NCBI RefSeq assembly: GCF_002003665.1
Contig: NZ_JATM01000002.1
Coordinates: 248,001 to 312,000 of the forward strand
DNA: 64,000 bases
Origin: Bombella intestini
Lineage (GTDB): Bacteria; Pseudomonadota; Alphaproteobacteria; Acetobacterales; Acetobacteraceae
Direction: 5' to 3'
Positions 18,517 to 30,030 of the stretch are shown here, one piece after another. Each line of letters opens with the position of its first letter. Within the stretch, counting starts at the first letter, position 1. Below the pieces are notes generated by a model. That model was not told where the DNA came from. It saw nothing but the letters and a program-made list of their open reading frames with translations, and did not search any database. The position numbers and the translations under genes were made by a program.

Positions 18517-18535
18517 GGCGGGGATGATCCCTGCC
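18517..18535 (+). promoter_or_regulatory. Leader hairpin before rplK
   Basis: GGCGGGGA (18517-18524) pairs with TCCCTGCC (18528-18535), one G-U pair, around a TGA loop. It lies in the 5' leader of rplK-rplA. In other bacteria L1 represses this operon by binding its mRNA, so this is a candidate L1 target; the structure itself is seen, the binding is inferred. Confidence 0.4.
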
Positions 18536-18579
18536 GTCTCAACCACGGTTCGGGAACTATAAATCAGGGAGTCCCGGAT

Positions 18580-19014
18580 ATGGCCAAAAAAGTAGTTGGC
18601 TACATCAAACTGCAGATTCCGGCTGGCAAGGCTAACCCGTCTCCGCCGGTTGGTCCGGCGCTGGGTCAGCGCGGTCTGAACATCATGCAGTTCTGTAAGG
18701 AATTTAACGCAAAGACGCAGAGTCTCGAGCCGGGTATGCCGATCCCGGTTGTGATCACTGCCTATGCGGATCGCACCTTCACCTTCATCACGAAGACACC
18801 GCCGAACACTTACTTCCTGCTGAAGGCTGCTAAGATCACCAAGGGGTCTCAAACGGTTGGCCGTGCTGCGTCTGTCGGGTCCGTGACGACTTCCCAGCTG
18901 CGTGAAATCGCTGAGAAGAAGTTCCAGGACATGAACGCAAACGACATCGATGGTGCCGTGCGTATGCTGGCTGGGTCCGCCCGTTCCATCGGTCTTGATG
19001 TGGTGGAGGGCTAA
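18580..19014 (+). CDS. rplK: 50S ribosomal protein L11
   Basis: L11 (uL11), 144 residues, part of the GTPase-associated centre on 23S rRNA. It opens [32 protein letters not shown], the conserved proline-rich N-terminal domain cut here at the factor-binding face; the C-terminal rRNA-binding domain includes the MNANDID and GSARSIG segments. AGGGAG lies eight bases before the ATG. It is first in the ribosomal run. Unusually, nusG and secE, its normal upstream partners, are replaced by an RND efflux operon. Confidence 0.97.
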   Translation: MAKKVVGYIKLQIPAGKANPSPPVGPALGQRGLNIMQFCKEFNAKTQSLEPGMPIPVVITAYADRTFTFITKTPPNTYFLLKAAKITKGSQTVGRAASVGSVTTSQLREIAEKKFQDMNANDIDGAVRMLAGSARSIGLDVVEG

Positions 19015-19017
19015 GAC

Positions 19018-19710
19018 ATGGCCAAGAATAAACGTATTGCTGCTCTGCGCTCCAAGGTTGAGGCTGATAAGCTGTACTCCCTGAATGAAGCTGTGGCTCT
19101 GGTAAAGGGCAACGCAACGGCTAAGTTCGATGAGACGGTTGAATTCGCTATCGGTCTGGGTGTTGACCCTCGTCATGCCGATCAGATGGTTCGTGGCCTG
19201 ATCTCCCTGCCGCACGGTACAGGTAAGACACTGCGCGTTGGTGTGTTTGCTCGTGGCCCGAAGGCTGAGGAAGCAACTGCCGCTGGTGCCGAGGTTGTCG
19301 GTGCTGAAGACCTGGCCGAGAAGGTGCAGGCTGGCGAGATCGAGTTCGATCGCTGCATTGCTACACCGGACATGATGGCTCTGGTGGGTCGTCTTGGTAA
19401 GATCCTTGGTCCGCGTGGTCTGATGCCGAACCCCCGTCTCGGTACCGTGACGATGGACGTCAAGGGTGCTATCGAGGCTGCTAAGTCCGGTCAGGTGGAA
19501 TATCGCGCAGAGCGTGCTGGTATTGTTCATGCTGGCGTTGGTAAGGCTTCCTTCTCCGAGTCTCAGCTTGCTGAGAACGTGAAGGCTCTGGTGGATGCCC
19601 TGCAGAAGGCTCGTCCGTCCGGTGCGAAGGGAACTTACCTGAAAAAAGCTTCACTTTCTTCCACAATGGGAGTAGGTGTGCGTATTGATCTCTCCAGCTT
19701 CGAAGGCTGA
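19018..19710 (+). CDS. rplA: 50S ribosomal protein L1
   Basis: L1 (uL1), 230 residues, forms the mobile L1 stalk that handles E-site tRNA and often represses its own operon. Conserved motifs are [14 protein letters not shown] and [15 protein letters not shown]. Three bases separate it from rplK. It is followed by a strong terminator, so rplKA and rplJL-rpoBC appear to be distinct transcription units with partial readthrough. Confidence 0.97.
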   Translation: MAKNKRIAALRSKVEADKLYSLNEAVALVKGNATAKFDETVEFAIGLGVDPRHADQMVRGLISLPHGTGKTLRVGVFARGPKAEEATAAGAEVVGAEDLAEKVQAGEIEFDRCIATPDMMALVGRLGKILGPRGLMPNPRLGTVTMDVKGAIEAAKSGQVEYRAERAGIVHAGVGKASFSESQLAENVKALVDALQKARPSGAKGTYLKKASLSSTMGVGVRIDLSSFEG

Positions 19711-19751
19711 TTGACGAGAGATTAAGGAATCGCCATTTTTCGGAATGGTGT

Positions 19752-19775
19752 GGGAGCAGTTCGCTGCTCCCTTTT
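19752..19775 (+). terminator. Intrinsic terminator/attenuator between rplA and rplJ
   Basis: A perfect 8-bp stem (19752-19759 with 19764-19771) is capped by a stable TTCG tetraloop and followed by TTTT. It is 42 bases past rplA and about 205 before rplJ. Confidence 0.75.
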
Positions 19776-19981
19776 CCTGTCCTAGAACGCATGTGGGACG
19801 TGGTTCCTTAAAGCCCTAGAGGGGCGCAGGCGTGAGACGGGTAGAACGTATTATAGCCCTCGGGTGCGATGCGGTCTTCCTCAATATGGACAGGCGAGCG
19901 GGTCTTGTTATGCCGTAAGGTAGGGCAGGACCTATGGGTAACCTGGTCCGAGATGATCGGACTAACCGAGGAGACAAGGTT
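19776..19981 (+). promoter_or_regulatory. rplJ leader with hairpin
   Basis: A 206-bp leader between the terminator and rplJ, with no gene of its own. GTCCGA (19946-19951) pairs with TCGGAC (19957-19962) around GATGA, ending six bases before the GAGGAG ribosome site (19968-19973). In other bacteria the L10-L12 complex binds this leader to repress rplJL; the position and structure fit. No clear -35/-10 pair was identified. Confidence 0.4.
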
Positions 19982-20506
19982 TTGGACCGTACGGAAAAAC
20001 GGGCCTTTGTCGAGTCCCTCAGCAAAGTGTTCGGTAGCACGTCCATGGTTATCGTCACCCAGAATCTGGGTCTGACGGTTGCTGATGCGACAGAGCTGCG
20101 TCGTAACATCCGCGCTGTGGGTGCGACATACAGGGTCGCGAAGAACCGGCTGGTCAGCCGTGCTCTGGATGGGACCCAGTTCGACGGCATTGCGCCGCTG
20201 CTTAAAGGCCCGACGGCCATTTCTTGGTCGGATGAGCCGGTTGGCGTGGCAAAGGTGCTGGTCGAGTTCGCCAAGAAGAATGACAAGCTGGTGGTACTTG
20301 GTGGTGCCCTTGGCAATCAGACTCTTACGGCTGATAGCGTCAAGGCACTGGCATCCCTGCCATCTCTGGACGAGCTGCGTGCACAGCTGGTTGGTATGAT
20401 CAGTACCCCGGCAACCCGCATTGCAGGCGTCACCCAGGCTCCGGCTGGGCAGCTTGCTCGCGTTCTTGGTGCCTATGCCAGAACAGGCGACACGGAAGCC
20501 GCTTGA
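19982..20506 (+). CDS. rplJ: 50S ribosomal protein L10 (TTG start)
   Basis: L10 (uL10), 174 residues, base of the L7/L12 stalk. Conserved sequence begins at LDRTEKRAFVESL, and the TTG at 19982 has a perfect GAGGAG eight bases upstream, so a TTG start is assigned. An in-frame GTG/ATG at 19934 would add 16 residues encoded by the leader hairpin and is unlikely. The C-terminal helix binding L12 dimers (LAGVTQAPAGQLARVLGAYA-like) is intact. Confidence 0.93.
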   Translation: MDRTEKRAFVESLSKVFGSTSMVIVTQNLGLTVADATELRRNIRAVGATYRVAKNRLVSRALDGTQFDGIAPLLKGPTAISWSDEPVGVAKVLVEFAKKNDKLVVLGGALGNQTLTADSVKALASLPSLDELRAQLVGMISTPATRIAGVTQAPAGQLARVLGAYARTGDTEAA

Positions 20507-20568
20507 TTAACAAGGTGGCCCGCATGAGCGAAGCCGCCTGATATTTACGCATCTTAGAGGATATTATC

Positions 20569-20943
20569 ATGGCCGATTTGGCAAAACTGGTTGACGAACT
20601 GTCCGCTCTTACCGTTCTGGAAGCTGCTGAGCTGTCCAAGCTGCTCGAAGAGAAGTGGGGCGTTTCCGCTGCTGCTCCGGTGGCTGTTGCTGCTGCTGCT
20701 CCGGCTGCTGGTGGTGAAGCTGCTGCTGAGAAGACAGAGTTCGACGTCGTGCTGGCCAAGGCTGGTGACAAGAAGATCAACGTCATCAAGGAAATCCGTG
20801 GCATCACAGGCCTGGGCCTGAAGGAAGCTAAGGACCTGGTCGAAGGCGCTCCGAAGACCATCAAGGAAGGCGCCACGAAGGACGAGGCAGAGAAGATCAA
20901 GAAGGCTCTGGAAGATAACGGCGCTACAGTCGAGATCAAGTAA
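20569..20943 (+). CDS. rplL: 50S ribosomal protein L7/L12
   Basis: bL12, 124 residues, the flexible stalk protein that recruits translation factors. The N-terminal dimerisation helix ([21 protein letters not shown]) is joined by an Ala/Pro-rich hinge to the C-terminal factor-binding domain ([21 protein letters not shown]). GAGG precedes the ATG. The hinge is strongly GCT-rich, a codon bias typical of highly expressed genes. It is followed by a long hairpin before rpoB. Confidence 0.97.
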   Translation: MADLAKLVDELSALTVLEAAELSKLLEEKWGVSAAAPVAVAAAAPAAGGEAAAEKTEFDVVLAKAGDKKINVIKEIRGITGLGLKEAKDLVEGAPKTIKEGATKDEAEKIKKALEDNGATVEIK

Positions 20944-21170
20944 GAGTTACATCCATGCGGTCCCCTTAGGGGAAGCCGTTGGAGCGAGTGGGCGGGTGCT
21001 TTATGGTGCCCGCCCCATTTGCCGTTGACAGGAAAAGTGTCTATACAAGGCATTCCGTCACGCGTCATGGACAGAATTAAGCCAGCCGTTCAAGTCGTCT
21101 GATATTCCATGGGGTAATGGGATGGTCATATAGCGGACGACTTGAAGGTCTGGTTCAGAGGCAGGATAAG
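20944..21170 (+). promoter_or_regulatory. rplL-rpoB spacer with long hairpins
   Basis: A 227-bp spacer with no gene. It contains a G+C-rich inverted repeat GGGCGGG/CCCGCCC (about 20990-21016), and a 13-bp stem 21089-21101 with 21134-21146 (11 perfect pairs, then a G-U and a G-C pair) enclosing a 32-base loop. E. coli has an RNase III processing site and attenuator in the same place. A TTGACA at 21025-21030 lacks a matching -10. Confidence 0.6.
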
Positions 21171-24100
21171 ATGGCGATCACAAAATCGTTCACAGGGCGT
21201 AAGAGGATCCGCAAGAGTTTCGGGCGCATTCCCGAAATTGCGCCGATGCCTAATTTGATTGACGTGCAGCGGGCTTCTTATGAAGCTTTCCTGCAGATGA
21301 ATGTTCGCCCCGACAGCCGCGAGCCGGCTGGCCTTCAGGAGGTGTTCCGTTCAGTTTTTCCGATTCATGATTTCGCTGGCCGTGGTCGGCTGGACTTCCA
21401 GTATTATGAATTCGAAGAACCGAAATATGACGTGGAAGAGTGCATCCAGCGTGGGTTGACCTATGCAGCTCCGCTGAAGGTCATTCTGCGTCTGACAACA
21501 TGGGATATTGATGAAGATACAGGGACCCGCTCCATTCACGATCTGAAGGAGCAGCCGGTTTATATGGGCGATATGCCGCTCATGACGGATAACGGGACCT
21601 TCATCATCAACGGGACAGAGCGTGTCATCGTTTCTCAGATGCACCGTAGCCCCGGTGTGTTCTTCGATCACGATAAAGGCAAGACACATTCCTCTGGGAA
21701 GTATCTCTTTGCCGCTCGTATCATCCCTTATCGTGGTTCTTGGCTCGATTTCGAGTTCGATGCGAAAGACATTATCCATGTCCGTATCGACCGTAAGCGT
21801 AAGCTGCCGGTTACAACACTGCTTTATGCGCTTGAGGGGCAGAACTATCTCACAGCTCGTGAGGGTAAGTTGGCTGAGGGCGGTGATGTTGATGCGCTCG
21901 AAGTCACCGGTATGGATGAGGATGAGATCCTCGCCACCTTCTACGGTATTGTGCCTTTCACTCGCATGGGTAGCGAGTGGGCTCGTCCGTTCGAGCCGGA
22001 TGCCTTCCGTGGTCTGAAACTTCTCAGCCCGCTGGTAGATGCGGATACTGGTGAAGTTGTTGCGGATGCTGAAACGAAGCTGACGGCGCGTCTCGTTCGT
22101 AAAATCGCCGAAAAGACCCGTGTCGTGCAGGTGGGGCGTCTGGATATTCTGGGCCGTTTCATCGCTCATGACCTTGTCAATGAGAAGACCGGTGAGATTT
22201 ATGCCGAGGCCGGTGAAGAACTGACCGAAGAGAAGCTGACCGAGCTGGAAGATCTGGGCCTGAAGGAACTTCCGGTTCTGGCCATTGATGGCACGCATGG
22301 TCCGTGGATCCGCAACACGCTGATGGCGGATAAGAACACCTCACGAGAAGAGGCTCTGATCGATATTTATCGTATCATGCGCCCCGGTGAGCCGCCGACC
22401 CGTGAGACAGCGGAAGCTATGCTGCGTGGTCTGTTCTTCTCTCAGGATCGTTACGACCTGTCTGCTGTCGGTCGTGTGAAGATGAACATGCGTCTGGATG
22501 TGGATGCTCCCGATACGCTGCGGACGCTGCGTAAGGAAGACATTCTGCGGACGGTCAAGATTCTGTGCGATCTCAAGGATGGCCGTGGTCAGGTCGATGA
22601 CATCGACAACCTCGGTAACCGCCGTGTTCGTTCCGTTGGCGAGCTGATGGAGAATCAGTATCGCATCGGTCTGCTGCGCATGGAGCGTGCTATCCGTGAG
22701 CGTATGGGGTCTGTCGATATTGATACGGTCATGCCGCATGACCTGATCAACGCCAAGCCCGCTGCTGCCGCTGTGCGTGAGTTCTTCGGCTCCTCCCAGC
22801 TTAGCCAGTTCATGGATCAGACCAACCCTCTCTCCGAGGTGACCCATAAGCGCCGTCTGTCGGCACTTGGTCCGGGCGGTCTGACCCGTGAGCGTGCAGG
22901 CTTCGAGGTTCGTGACGTTCATCCGACCCATTACGGCCGTATCTGCCCGATTGAAACACCTGAAGGGCCGAATATTGGTCTGATCAACTCTCTGGCTACC
23001 TATGCCAAGGTGAATAAGTACGGCTTTATTGAGACGCCTTATCGCTTGGTGAAGGATGGGGTCTTCCAGGATGGTTGGAAGTATCTGTCCGCCATGGAAG
23101 AAGAGCGTCTCCTGGTGGCGCAGGCTGATGCTAAGCAGAGCGATAACCGCCTGACCGATGAGCTGGTAGCAGTTCGTCAGACTGGTGACTTCCGCCTTGT
23201 GCCGCCGGAGCAGGTAACTGCCTGTGACGTGTCACCGAAGCAGCTGGTCTCTGTGGCTGCTGCGCTGATTCCGTTCTTGGAAAACGATGACGCCAACCGT
23301 GCACTGATGGGTTCCAACATGCAGCGTCAGGCTGTGCCGCTGGTACGGGCTGATGCTCCGCTTGTTGGTACCGGCATGGAAGGCCCCGTGGCGCATGACT
23401 CTGGTGCGACTATCATTGCCAAGCGTGGCGGTGTGGTGGACCAGCTGGATGGTGCCCGTATCGTGATCCGTGCTACGGACGAACAGGGTGCAACTCAGGG
23501 CGTGGATATTTACCGTCTGCGTAAATATATGCGTTCCAACCAGTCCACCTGCCTCAATCAGCGTCCGCTGGTGAAGGTTGGTGATTTGGTTGCTGCTGGT
23601 GACATTATTGCTGATGGTCCGTCCACCGAGCTTGGTGAGCTGGCTCTGGGTCGTAACGTGCTCGTGGCCTTCGTGCCATGGAATGGTTACAACTTTGAGG
23701 ACTCCATCCTGATCTCTGAGCGTATTGCTCGCGATGACATCTTTACTTCAATTCATATTGAAGAATTCGAGGTTATGGCTCGTGATACCAAGCTGGGCCA
23801 GGAAGAGATCACCCGTGATATTCCGAATGTCGGTGAGGAAGCTCTGCGCAACCTCGATGAGGCTGGCATTGTCTATGTCGGTGCTGAGGTCAACCCGGGC
23901 GATATCCTGATTGGTAAAGTCACACCGAAGGGTGAAAGCCCGATGACACCGGAAGAAAAACTTCTGCGTGCCATCTTCGGTGAGAAAGCCTCTGACGTGC
24001 GCGACACCTCCCTCAAGCTGCCCCCGGGCACGAGTGGGACGGTGGTTGATGTCCGTGTCTTCTCCCGTCGTGGTGTGGACAAGGACGAGCGCGCCATGGC

Positions 24101-25337
24101 GATCGAGCGCGCCGAGATCGAACGTCTGGCCAAGGACCGTGACGATGAGCGGGCCATTCAGGAGCGTAGTTTCTATAACCGTCTCAAGGAGCGTCTGATC
24201 GGGCAGGAAGCTGCCGCAGGCTTCAAGGGTGTTCGTGCTGGTACGCCGATCACGGCAGAGCTGCTGGGTGAGCATCCCCGTGTGACGTGGCGCAACATTC
24301 CGGTTGCCGATGTCGCTGTTATGGCCGAGCTGGAGACGCTCTGCCGTGAGTTTGATGGTGCTATCAAGCGCATTAACAACCGCTTCGACAACAAGGTCGA
24401 GAAGCTCCAGCGTGGTGACGAACTGCCACCGGGTGTGATGAAGATGGTTAAAGTCTTCATCGCTGTGAAGCGTAAGCTTCAGCCGGGCGATAAGATGGCT
24501 GGTCGTCATGGTAACAAGGGTGTGGTTTCCCGTGTTGTTCCTGTTGAGGACATGCCGTTCCTTGAGAATGGTCAGCCGGTTGATCTGCTGCTGAACCCTC
24601 TGGGTGTGCCGTCCCGCATGAATGTGGGGCAGATTCTGGAGACACATCTGGGCTGGGCTTGTGCCAATATCGGTCAGAGCATCGGTGCGATGGTTGATGA
24701 ATACCAGCGTACGGGTGAGCGTCGTCAGGAGCTGCTGGATCGCCTGAAAGATGTCTATGGCGAGAAGATCTTCGATGAAGATATTGCCACGATGGACAAT
24801 GATCAGCTGATCGAGCTAGCCAACAATCTGCGCAAAGGTGTGCCGATTGCTACGCCGGTGTTCGATGGTGCTTCCATTCCTGACATTGAAGAAATGCTCA
24901 AGAAAGCGGGTGTCAGCGAAAGTGGTCAGTCCCAGCTGATTGACGGACGTACGGGCGAGAGGTTCGAGCGTCAGTCTACTGTGGGTTACATCTACATGCT
25001 GAAGCTGCATCATCTTGTTGATGACAAGATTCATGCTCGTTCGATCGGTCCTTACTCGCTGGTTACCCAGCAGCCGCTTGGTGGTAAGGCGCAGTTCGGT
25101 GGTCAGCGCTTCGGTGAGATGGAGGTCTGGGCACTGGAGGCATACGGTGCAGCTTATACGCTTCAGGAAATGCTGACCGTGAAGTCGGACGATGTGTCCG
25201 GCCGTACGAAGGTGTATGAGGCGATCGTTCGTGAGCAGGACGACTTTGAAGCTGGTATTCCAGAGAGCTTCAACGTTCTGGTGAAGGAACTGAAGTCGCT
25301 TGGTCTGAATGTCGAACTTGAGCAGGGAGGGCTGTGA
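21171..25337 (+). CDS. rpoB: DNA-directed RNA polymerase subunit beta
   Basis: Catalytic beta subunit, 1388 residues. The conserved start is [19 protein letters not shown], with AGGA just upstream. The rifampicin cluster reads [25 protein letters not shown] followed by ALGPGG; Asp, His and Ser at the major resistance positions are present, so target-site rifampicin resistance is not suggested. The active-site [20 protein letters not shown] and [10 protein letters not shown] motifs are intact, and the C-terminus includes [24 protein letters not shown]-type sequence. Confidence 0.98.
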   Translation: MAITKSFTGRKRIRKSFGRIPEIAPMPNLIDVQRASYEAFLQMNVRPDSREPAGLQEVFRSVFPIHDFAGRGRLDFQYYEFEEPKYDVEECIQRGLTYAAPLKVILRLTTWDIDEDTGTRSIHDLKEQPVYMGDMPLMTDNGTFIINGTERVIVSQMHRSPGVFFDHDKGKTHSSGKYLFAARIIPYRGSWLDFEFDAKDIIHVRIDRKRKLPVTTLLYALEGQNYLTAREGKLAEGGDVDALEVTGMDEDEILATFYGIVPFTRMGSEWARPFEPDAFRGLKLLSPLVDADTGEVVADAETKLTARLVRKIAEKTRVVQVGRLDILGRFIAHDLVNEKTGEIYAEAGEELTEEKLTELEDLGLKELPVLAIDGTHGPWIRNTLMADKNTSREEALIDIYRIMRPGEPPTRETAEAMLRGLFFSQDRYDLSAVGRVKMNMRLDVDAPDTLRTLRKEDILRTVKILCDLKDGRGQVDDIDNLGNRRVRSVGELMENQYRIGLLRMERAIRERMGSVDIDTVMPHDLINAKPAAAAVREFFGSSQLSQFMDQTNPLSEVTHKRRLSALGPGGLTRERAGFEVRDVHPTHYGRICPIETPEGPNIGLINSLATYAKVNKYGFIETPYRLVKDGVFQDGWKYLSAMEEERLLVAQADAKQSDNRLTDELVAVRQTGDFRLVPPEQVTACDVSPKQLVSVAAALIPFLENDDANRALMGSNMQRQAVPLVRADAPLVGTGMEGPVAHDSGATIIAKRGGVVDQLDGARIVIRATDEQGATQGVDIYRLRKYMRSNQSTCLNQRPLVKVGDLVAAGDIIADGPSTELGELALGRNVLVAFVPWNGYNFEDSILISERIARDDIFTSIHIEEFEVMARDTKLGQEEITRDIPNVGEEALRNLDEAGIVYVGAEVNPGDILIGKVTPKGESPMTPEEKLLRAIFGEKASDVRDTSLKLPPGTSGTVVDVRVFSRRGVDKDERAMAIERAEIERLAKDRDDERAIQERSFYNRLKERLIGQEAAAGFKGVRAGTPITAELLGEHPRVTWRNIPVADVAVMAELETLCREFDGAIKRINNRFDNKVEKLQRGDELPPGVMKMVKVFIAVKRKLQPGDKMAGRHGNKGVVSRVVPVEDMPFLENGQPVDLLLNPLGVPSRMNVGQILETHLGWACANIGQSIGAMVDEYQRTGERRQELLDRLKDVYGEKIFDEDIATMDNDQLIELANNLRKGVPIATPVFDGASIPDIEEMLKKAGVSESGQSQLIDGRTGERFERQSTVGYIYMLKLHHLVDDKIHARSIGPYSLVTQQPLGGKAQFGGQRFGEMEVWALEAYGAAYTLQEMLTVKSDDVSGRTKVYEAIVREQDDFEAGIPESFNVLVKELKSLGLNVELEQGGL

Positions 25338-25378
25338 GGGCAGTGCTTTCCGCTTCTTCTTCATTGTTCATGTTTAAC

Positions 25379-25403
25379 GTGCCGGCGGGACGCCGTCCGG
25401 CAC
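25379..25403 (+). promoter_or_regulatory. Hairpin between rpoB and rpoC
   Basis: GTGCCGG (25379-25385) pairs perfectly with CCGGCAC (25397-25403) around 11 bases, ending 16 bases before the rpoC ATG. It may influence rpoC translation or mRNA stability. Confidence 0.45.
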
Positions 25404-25419
25404 AGTGGGGTTTCGGCAA

Positions 25420-28400
25420 ATGAACGAACTCATGAAGATTCTCGGTCAGTCTGGTCAGTCAGGCACATTTGACCAGATTCGAATCCTGCTTGCTTCTAGC
25501 GAGCAGATTCGGTCATGGTCTTATGGCGAGATCAAAAAACCGGAAACGATCAACTATCGTACCTTCAAGCCGGAGCGTGACGGTCTCTTCTGTGCTCGGA
25601 TCTTTGGTCCGACCAAGGACTATGAGTGCCTCTGCGGTAAGTACAAGCGGATGAAATTCCGTGGGATCGTTTGTGAGAAGTGCGGTGTCGAGGTGACGCT
25701 GGCCAAGGTCCGCCGTGAACGGATGGGGCACATCGATCTCGCTTCACCGGTCGCCCATATCTGGTTCCTGAAGTCCCTGCCGAGCCGTATCGCCACGATG
25801 CTGGACCTGCCGCTCAAGGATGTTGAGCCGGTTCTGTATTTTGAGAAGTTCTTGGTGCTCGACAAGGGCGTCTGTGAATCTGATCAGGTCGAGTCTTACA
25901 AGCACGGCAAGCGTCGTGACCAATATCTGCTGGATGAAATCCGTTGCGAAGAGCTGATGGATGAATTCGCTGATGATGGTCTGGATGTCGGCATTGGTGC
26001 CGAGGTGATCAAGCGTGCGCTGTCCAGCTATGACTGGGGTCTGCCGAACGCACAGGAAGCCGAGCTGAGCCGTGCCGCTCGTGAGCGTGGTGAGCCGGAT
26101 CCGTTTGATTATGACGCCGAGGTGATGGAAGGCGATTCGGAAAAGACGATCATGCGCAAGAAATTGCGCAAGGCGACATCCGAAGCGGCCCGCAAGAAGC
26201 TGGTCAAGCGTCTCAAGATGGTCGAGTCCTTCGTGGAAAGTGGTGCTCGTCCGGAATGGATGATCATGGACATCGTGCCCGTGATCCCGCCGGAACTGCG
26301 TCCGCTTGTGCCGCTGGATGGTGGGCGTTTCGCTACATCCGACCTGAACGACCTGTATCGCCGTGTTATCAACCGTAACAACCGTCTGAAGCGGCTGATT
26401 GAACTGCGTGCGCCGGACATTATTGTCCGTAACGAAAAGCGTATGTTGCAGGAAGCTGTTGATGCGCTGTTCGACAATGGTCGTCGTGGTCGTGCTATCA
26501 CTGGTGCCAATAAACGTCCGCTGAAATCCCTTTCCGATATGCTGAAGGGGAAGCAGGGCCGCTTCCGTCAGAACTTGCTCGGTAAGCGTGTGGACTATTC
26601 TGGTCGTTCCGTGATTGTGGTGGGGCCGGAGCTGAAGCTGCATCAGTGTGGTCTTCCTAAGAAGATGGCTCTGGAGCTGTTCAAGCCGTTCATTTATTCC
26701 AAGCTGGAGAAGTACGGTCACGCTACGACCATCAAGGCCGCAAAGCGGATGGTTGAGAAAGAGCGTCCGGAAGTTTGGGATATCCTCGAAGAGGTTATCC
26801 GTGAGCATCCGGTGATGCTGAACCGTGCGCCGACCCTGCACCGTCTGGGTATTCAGGCGTTTGAGCCGAGCCTCGTGGAAGGTAAGGCTATTCAGCTGCA
26901 TCCGTTGGTCTGTACCGCCTTTAATGCGGACTTTGACGGTGACCAGATGGCTGTGCATGTGCCGCTTTCGCTGGAGGCCCAGCTGGAAGCCCGTGTGCTG
27001 ATGATGTCCACTAACAACATCCTCAGCCCGGCTAATGGTAAGCCGATCATCGTGCCGTCTCAGGACATCGTGCTTGGTCTGTATTATCTGAGCCTTGAGG
27101 TGCCTGAATATCGCCTTACGCCGGATGAAGCTGAGATCAAGGATGGCAAGGTCATTAAGGCGGCTCCGCCTGCCTATGCGGCAGTTGCGGAAATTGAAGC
27201 AGCTCTGCTGTCCAATGCCCTGAAGCTGCACGATAAGATTCGTCTGCGTCTGGATGCTCAGGATGAGGACGGTAAGCCGGTTCGTCAGACAATTCTGACA
27301 ACACCGGGCCGTGCCCTGATCGCCCAGATTCTGCCGAAGCATCCAGCTGTTCCGTTCAGCCTGATTAACCGTCAGCTGACAAAGAAGCTGGTGTCCGATG
27401 TGATTGATACTGTGTATCGTCATTGTGGGCAGAAAGAGGCGGTTATCTTCTGTGATCGTCTCATGGCTCTCGGTTTCCGTCACGCCGCTAAGGCTGGTAT
27501 TTCCTTCGGTAAGGACGATATGATCGTTCCGGCCGAAAAGACCACTCTTGTGAACAAGACCACGGAAGAGGTTAAAGAGTTTGAGCAGCAGTATCAGGAA
27601 GGTCTGATCACCGCTGGCGAGCGCTATAACAAGGTGGTGGATGCTTGGTCCCGTTGTACGGATGAAGTGCAGGCGGCCATGCTTAAGGAGATTTCCAAGC
27701 AGGTACCGGGTAAGCCGACCAACTCTGTTTGGATGATGAGCCACTCCGGGGCCCGTGGGTCACCGGCTCAGATGAAGCAGCTGGCCGGTATGCGTGGCCT
27801 GATGGTGAAGCCATCTGGTGAGATTATCGAGCAGCCGATTGTGGCCAACTTTAAAGAAGGTCTGTCGGTTCTTGATTACTTCACATCCAGCCATGGTGCC
27901 CGTAAGGGGCTTGCCGATACGGCGCTGAAGACGGCTAACTCCGGTTACCTGACACGCCGTTTGGTGGATGTGGCGCAGGATTGCATCATCACCGAAACGG
28001 ATTGCGGCAGCGAGCGTGGTCTGGTTGTCCGGGCAGTGACGGATAGTGGTGAGGTCGTGGCCTCCCTTGCAGAACGTGCTCTGGGGCGTACCCTGTCTCA
28101 GGATGCTTTCCATCCGATGACAGGTGAGAAACTGCTTCCCCGGAATCGCCTTCTGGACGAGGCTGATGTCGAACTGCTCGAAGGGGCAGGGATCGAAGCG
28201 GTTGAGATCCGCTCCGTTCTGACCTGTGACAGCAAGGCCGGCATCTGCGCCCATTGCTATGGCCGTGATCTGGCGCGTGGTACGCCGGTGAATATCGGTG
28301 AGGCTGTAGGCGTTATCGCTGCTCAGTCCATTGGTGAGCCGGGTACACAGCTGACGATGCGTACCTTCCATATTGGTGGTGCGGCGACCCGTGGTGCTGA

Positions 28401-29736
28401 ACAGTCCATGGTCGAAGCCTTCCGTGATGGTAAGGTGACCATTCGTAACCGAAACGTCGTTCAGAACTCCCAGAATGTTCCTGTGGTTATGTCCCGGAAC
28501 TGTGAGATTCTGCTTATTGACGAGACTGGTGCGGAGAAAGCCCGTTACCGTGTGCCTTACGGTGCCCGCCTGATGGTTGCCGAAGGGCAGGAGGTCAAGC
28601 GTGGTGATAAGATGGCAGAGTGGGATCCGTACACACTGCCGATCATCACCGAGCAGGCTGGTACAGTCGAGTATCAGGATCTGATCGACAGTATCACACT
28701 GGTTGAGCGGGTTGACGAGGTGACGGGTCTGACCTCACGCGTGGTCGTGGACTATAAGCAGGCTGCCAAGGGTGTGGACCTGCGTCCTCGCCTGCAGCTT
28801 AAGGATGCTGACGGTAACGTGGTCCGTCTGGCCAATGGTAACGAGGCTCGTTACTTCCTGTCTCCTGACAGTATTCTGTCTGTGGAGAATGGGGCTGTGG
28901 TCCATGCGGGTGACGTGCTGGCACGTATTCCGCGTGAGGGCTCCAAGACGCGCGATATTACCGGTGGTCTGCCACGTGTGGCTGAGCTGTTCGAGGCTCG
29001 TCGTCCGAAGGACCATGCGATTATTGCCGAAGGTGATGGCCGTATTGAGTTTGGTAAGGACTATAAGTCGAAGCGTTGTGTTATCGTACATAACGATGAG
29101 ACGGGCGAACGGACGGATTATCTCATCCCTAAGGGCAAGCATATTTCCGTGCAGGAAGGTGACTTCGTCCAGAAGGGTGATCCGCTCGTGGATGGTCCTC
29201 GTGTGCCGCATGACATTCTCAAGGTCATGGGTATGGAGGCTCTGTCAGACTACCTCGTTAACGAGATTCAGGACGTCTATCGTCTGCAGGGTGTGAAGAT
29301 TAACGACAAGCACATTGAAGTGATTGTTCGTCAGATGCTGCAGAAGGTGGAAATTCTGGAGCCGGGTGACTCCACTTACCTTATTGGTGAGACTGTCGAC
29401 CGGATCGAGTTCGAGCGGGATAGCCGGATGCTGCAGGAGCAGGGGCGTGAGCCGGCCAAGGCCATGCCAATTCTTCAGGGTATCACAAAGGCATCCCTGC
29501 AGACGCAGTCCTTTATCTCTGCAGCGTCCTTCCAGGAGACCACGCGTGTGCTTACCGATGCTGCCACATCTGGTAGAATCGACACACTGGGCGGTCTTAA
29601 GGAAAACGTGATTGTGGGTCGCCTCATCCCGGCAGGGACGGGGGGAGCCATGCGGCGTCTGCGTAATCTCGCAGTAGATGACGCCCCAGCCCGCCTCAAT
29701 AAGGGTCTGGCTGAGGTAGAAGACGCTGCTGAGTAA
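25420..29736 (+). CDS. rpoC: DNA-directed RNA polymerase subunit beta'
   Basis: Catalytic beta' subunit, 1438 residues. The N-terminal zinc ribbon has four cysteines (CLCGKY...CEKCGVEV), the magnesium-binding active site NADFDGD is at residues 502-508, and a second cysteine group ([13 protein letters not shown]) lies in the C-terminal half. The bridge helix and trigger loop ([18 protein letters not shown]) are present. The ATG at 25420 ([10 protein letters not shown]) is chosen over an in-frame GTG at 25405. The gene ends with a strong hairpin. Long open frames on the opposite strand are by-products of its codon bias. Confidence 0.98.
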   Translation: MNELMKILGQSGQSGTFDQIRILLASSEQIRSWSYGEIKKPETINYRTFKPERDGLFCARIFGPTKDYECLCGKYKRMKFRGIVCEKCGVEVTLAKVRRERMGHIDLASPVAHIWFLKSLPSRIATMLDLPLKDVEPVLYFEKFLVLDKGVCESDQVESYKHGKRRDQYLLDEIRCEELMDEFADDGLDVGIGAEVIKRALSSYDWGLPNAQEAELSRAARERGEPDPFDYDAEVMEGDSEKTIMRKKLRKATSEAARKKLVKRLKMVESFVESGARPEWMIMDIVPVIPPELRPLVPLDGGRFATSDLNDLYRRVINRNNRLKRLIELRAPDIIVRNEKRMLQEAVDALFDNGRRGRAITGANKRPLKSLSDMLKGKQGRFRQNLLGKRVDYSGRSVIVVGPELKLHQCGLPKKMALELFKPFIYSKLEKYGHATTIKAAKRMVEKERPEVWDILEEVIREHPVMLNRAPTLHRLGIQAFEPSLVEGKAIQLHPLVCTAFNADFDGDQMAVHVPLSLEAQLEARVLMMSTNNILSPANGKPIIVPSQDIVLGLYYLSLEVPEYRLTPDEAEIKDGKVIKAAPPAYAAVAEIEAALLSNALKLHDKIRLRLDAQDEDGKPVRQTILTTPGRALIAQILPKHPAVPFSLINRQLTKKLVSDVIDTVYRHCGQKEAVIFCDRLMALGFRHAAKAGISFGKDDMIVPAEKTTLVNKTTEEVKEFEQQYQEGLITAGERYNKVVDAWSRCTDEVQAAMLKEISKQVPGKPTNSVWMMSHSGARGSPAQMKQLAGMRGLMVKPSGEIIEQPIVANFKEGLSVLDYFTSSHGARKGLADTALKTANSGYLTRRLVDVAQDCIITETDCGSERGLVVRAVTDSGEVVASLAERALGRTLSQDAFHPMTGEKLLPRNRLLDEADVELLEGAGIEAVEIRSVLTCDSKAGICAHCYGRDLARGTPVNIGEAVGVIAAQSIGEPGTQLTMRTFHIGGAATRGAEQSMVEAFRDGKVTIRNRNVVQNSQNVPVVMSRNCEILLIDETGAEKARYRVPYGARLMVAEGQEVKRGDKMAEWDPYTLPIITEQAGTVEYQDLIDSITLVERVDEVTGLTSRVVVDYKQAAKGVDLRPRLQLKDADGNVVRLANGNEARYFLSPDSILSVENGAVVHAGDVLARIPREGSKTRDITGGLPRVAELFEARRPKDHAIIAEGDGRIEFGKDYKSKRCVIVHNDETGERTDYLIPKGKHISVQEGDFVQKGDPLVDGPRVPHDILKVMGMEALSDYLVNEIQDVYRLQGVKINDKHIEVIVRQMLQKVEILEPGDSTYLIGETVDRIEFERDSRMLQEQGREPAKAMPILQGITKASLQTQSFISAASFQETTRVLTDAATSGRIDTLGGLKENVIVGRLIPAGTGGAMRRLRNLAVDDAPARLNKGLAEVEDAAE

Positions 29737-29751
29737 GGAATTCTGGTGGTT

Positions 29752-29779
29752 AAGCCTCTCTGCGAAAGCGGAGAGGCTT
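29752..29779 (+). terminator. Hairpin after rpoC
   Basis: A 12-bp stem (29752-29763 with 29768-29779, one G-U pair) capped by GAAA, starting 15 bases past the rpoC stop. No T-run follows, so it may be a processing or Rho-independent-like pause site. Confidence 0.55.
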
Positions 29780-30011
29780 GACTCTTGGGGCAAGCCCACT
29801 TAGGGTCCGCGCCTTAGACAGTTCCCGCCTCTTAAGGTGAAGGAATCGTCCCAGAATAAAAAATAGCATCTGGTACTACTTTTGTTTCTTAGAAAAAAAG
29901 GTTAAGTCCAGAGGCAAGTAGCTTTGGAGGAGGGAAGATTCTTTCCTTTCTTCTGTGCAATCGTGCGAAGACAGGCGGTTCAGCCGCGTGTCGGTTAGAA
30001 CGGAATGTCGT

Positions 30012-30030
30012 GGCAGGGATACTCCCTGCC
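30012..30030 (+). promoter_or_regulatory. Perfect hairpin in the rpsL leader
   Basis: GGCAGGGA (30012-30019) pairs perfectly with TCCCTGCC (30023-30030) across a three-base loop, 29 bases before the rpsL ATG. Candidate autoregulatory element for the str operon. The very short loop makes it almost a DNA palindrome, so a protein operator is an alternative. Confidence 0.4.

Noticed and set aside
21025-21053. TTGACA upstream of rpoB as a promoter
   Set aside because: No acceptable -10 lies 16-18 bases downstream; TATACA is only 11 bases away.
25744-27744. A long open frame antisense to rpoC
   Set aside because: It lies opposite a strongly conserved gene, its product is compositionally odd (His/Thr/Leu-rich, no domain), and it follows from the codon bias of rpoC. 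Similar antisense frames occur opposite tuf and rpoB.
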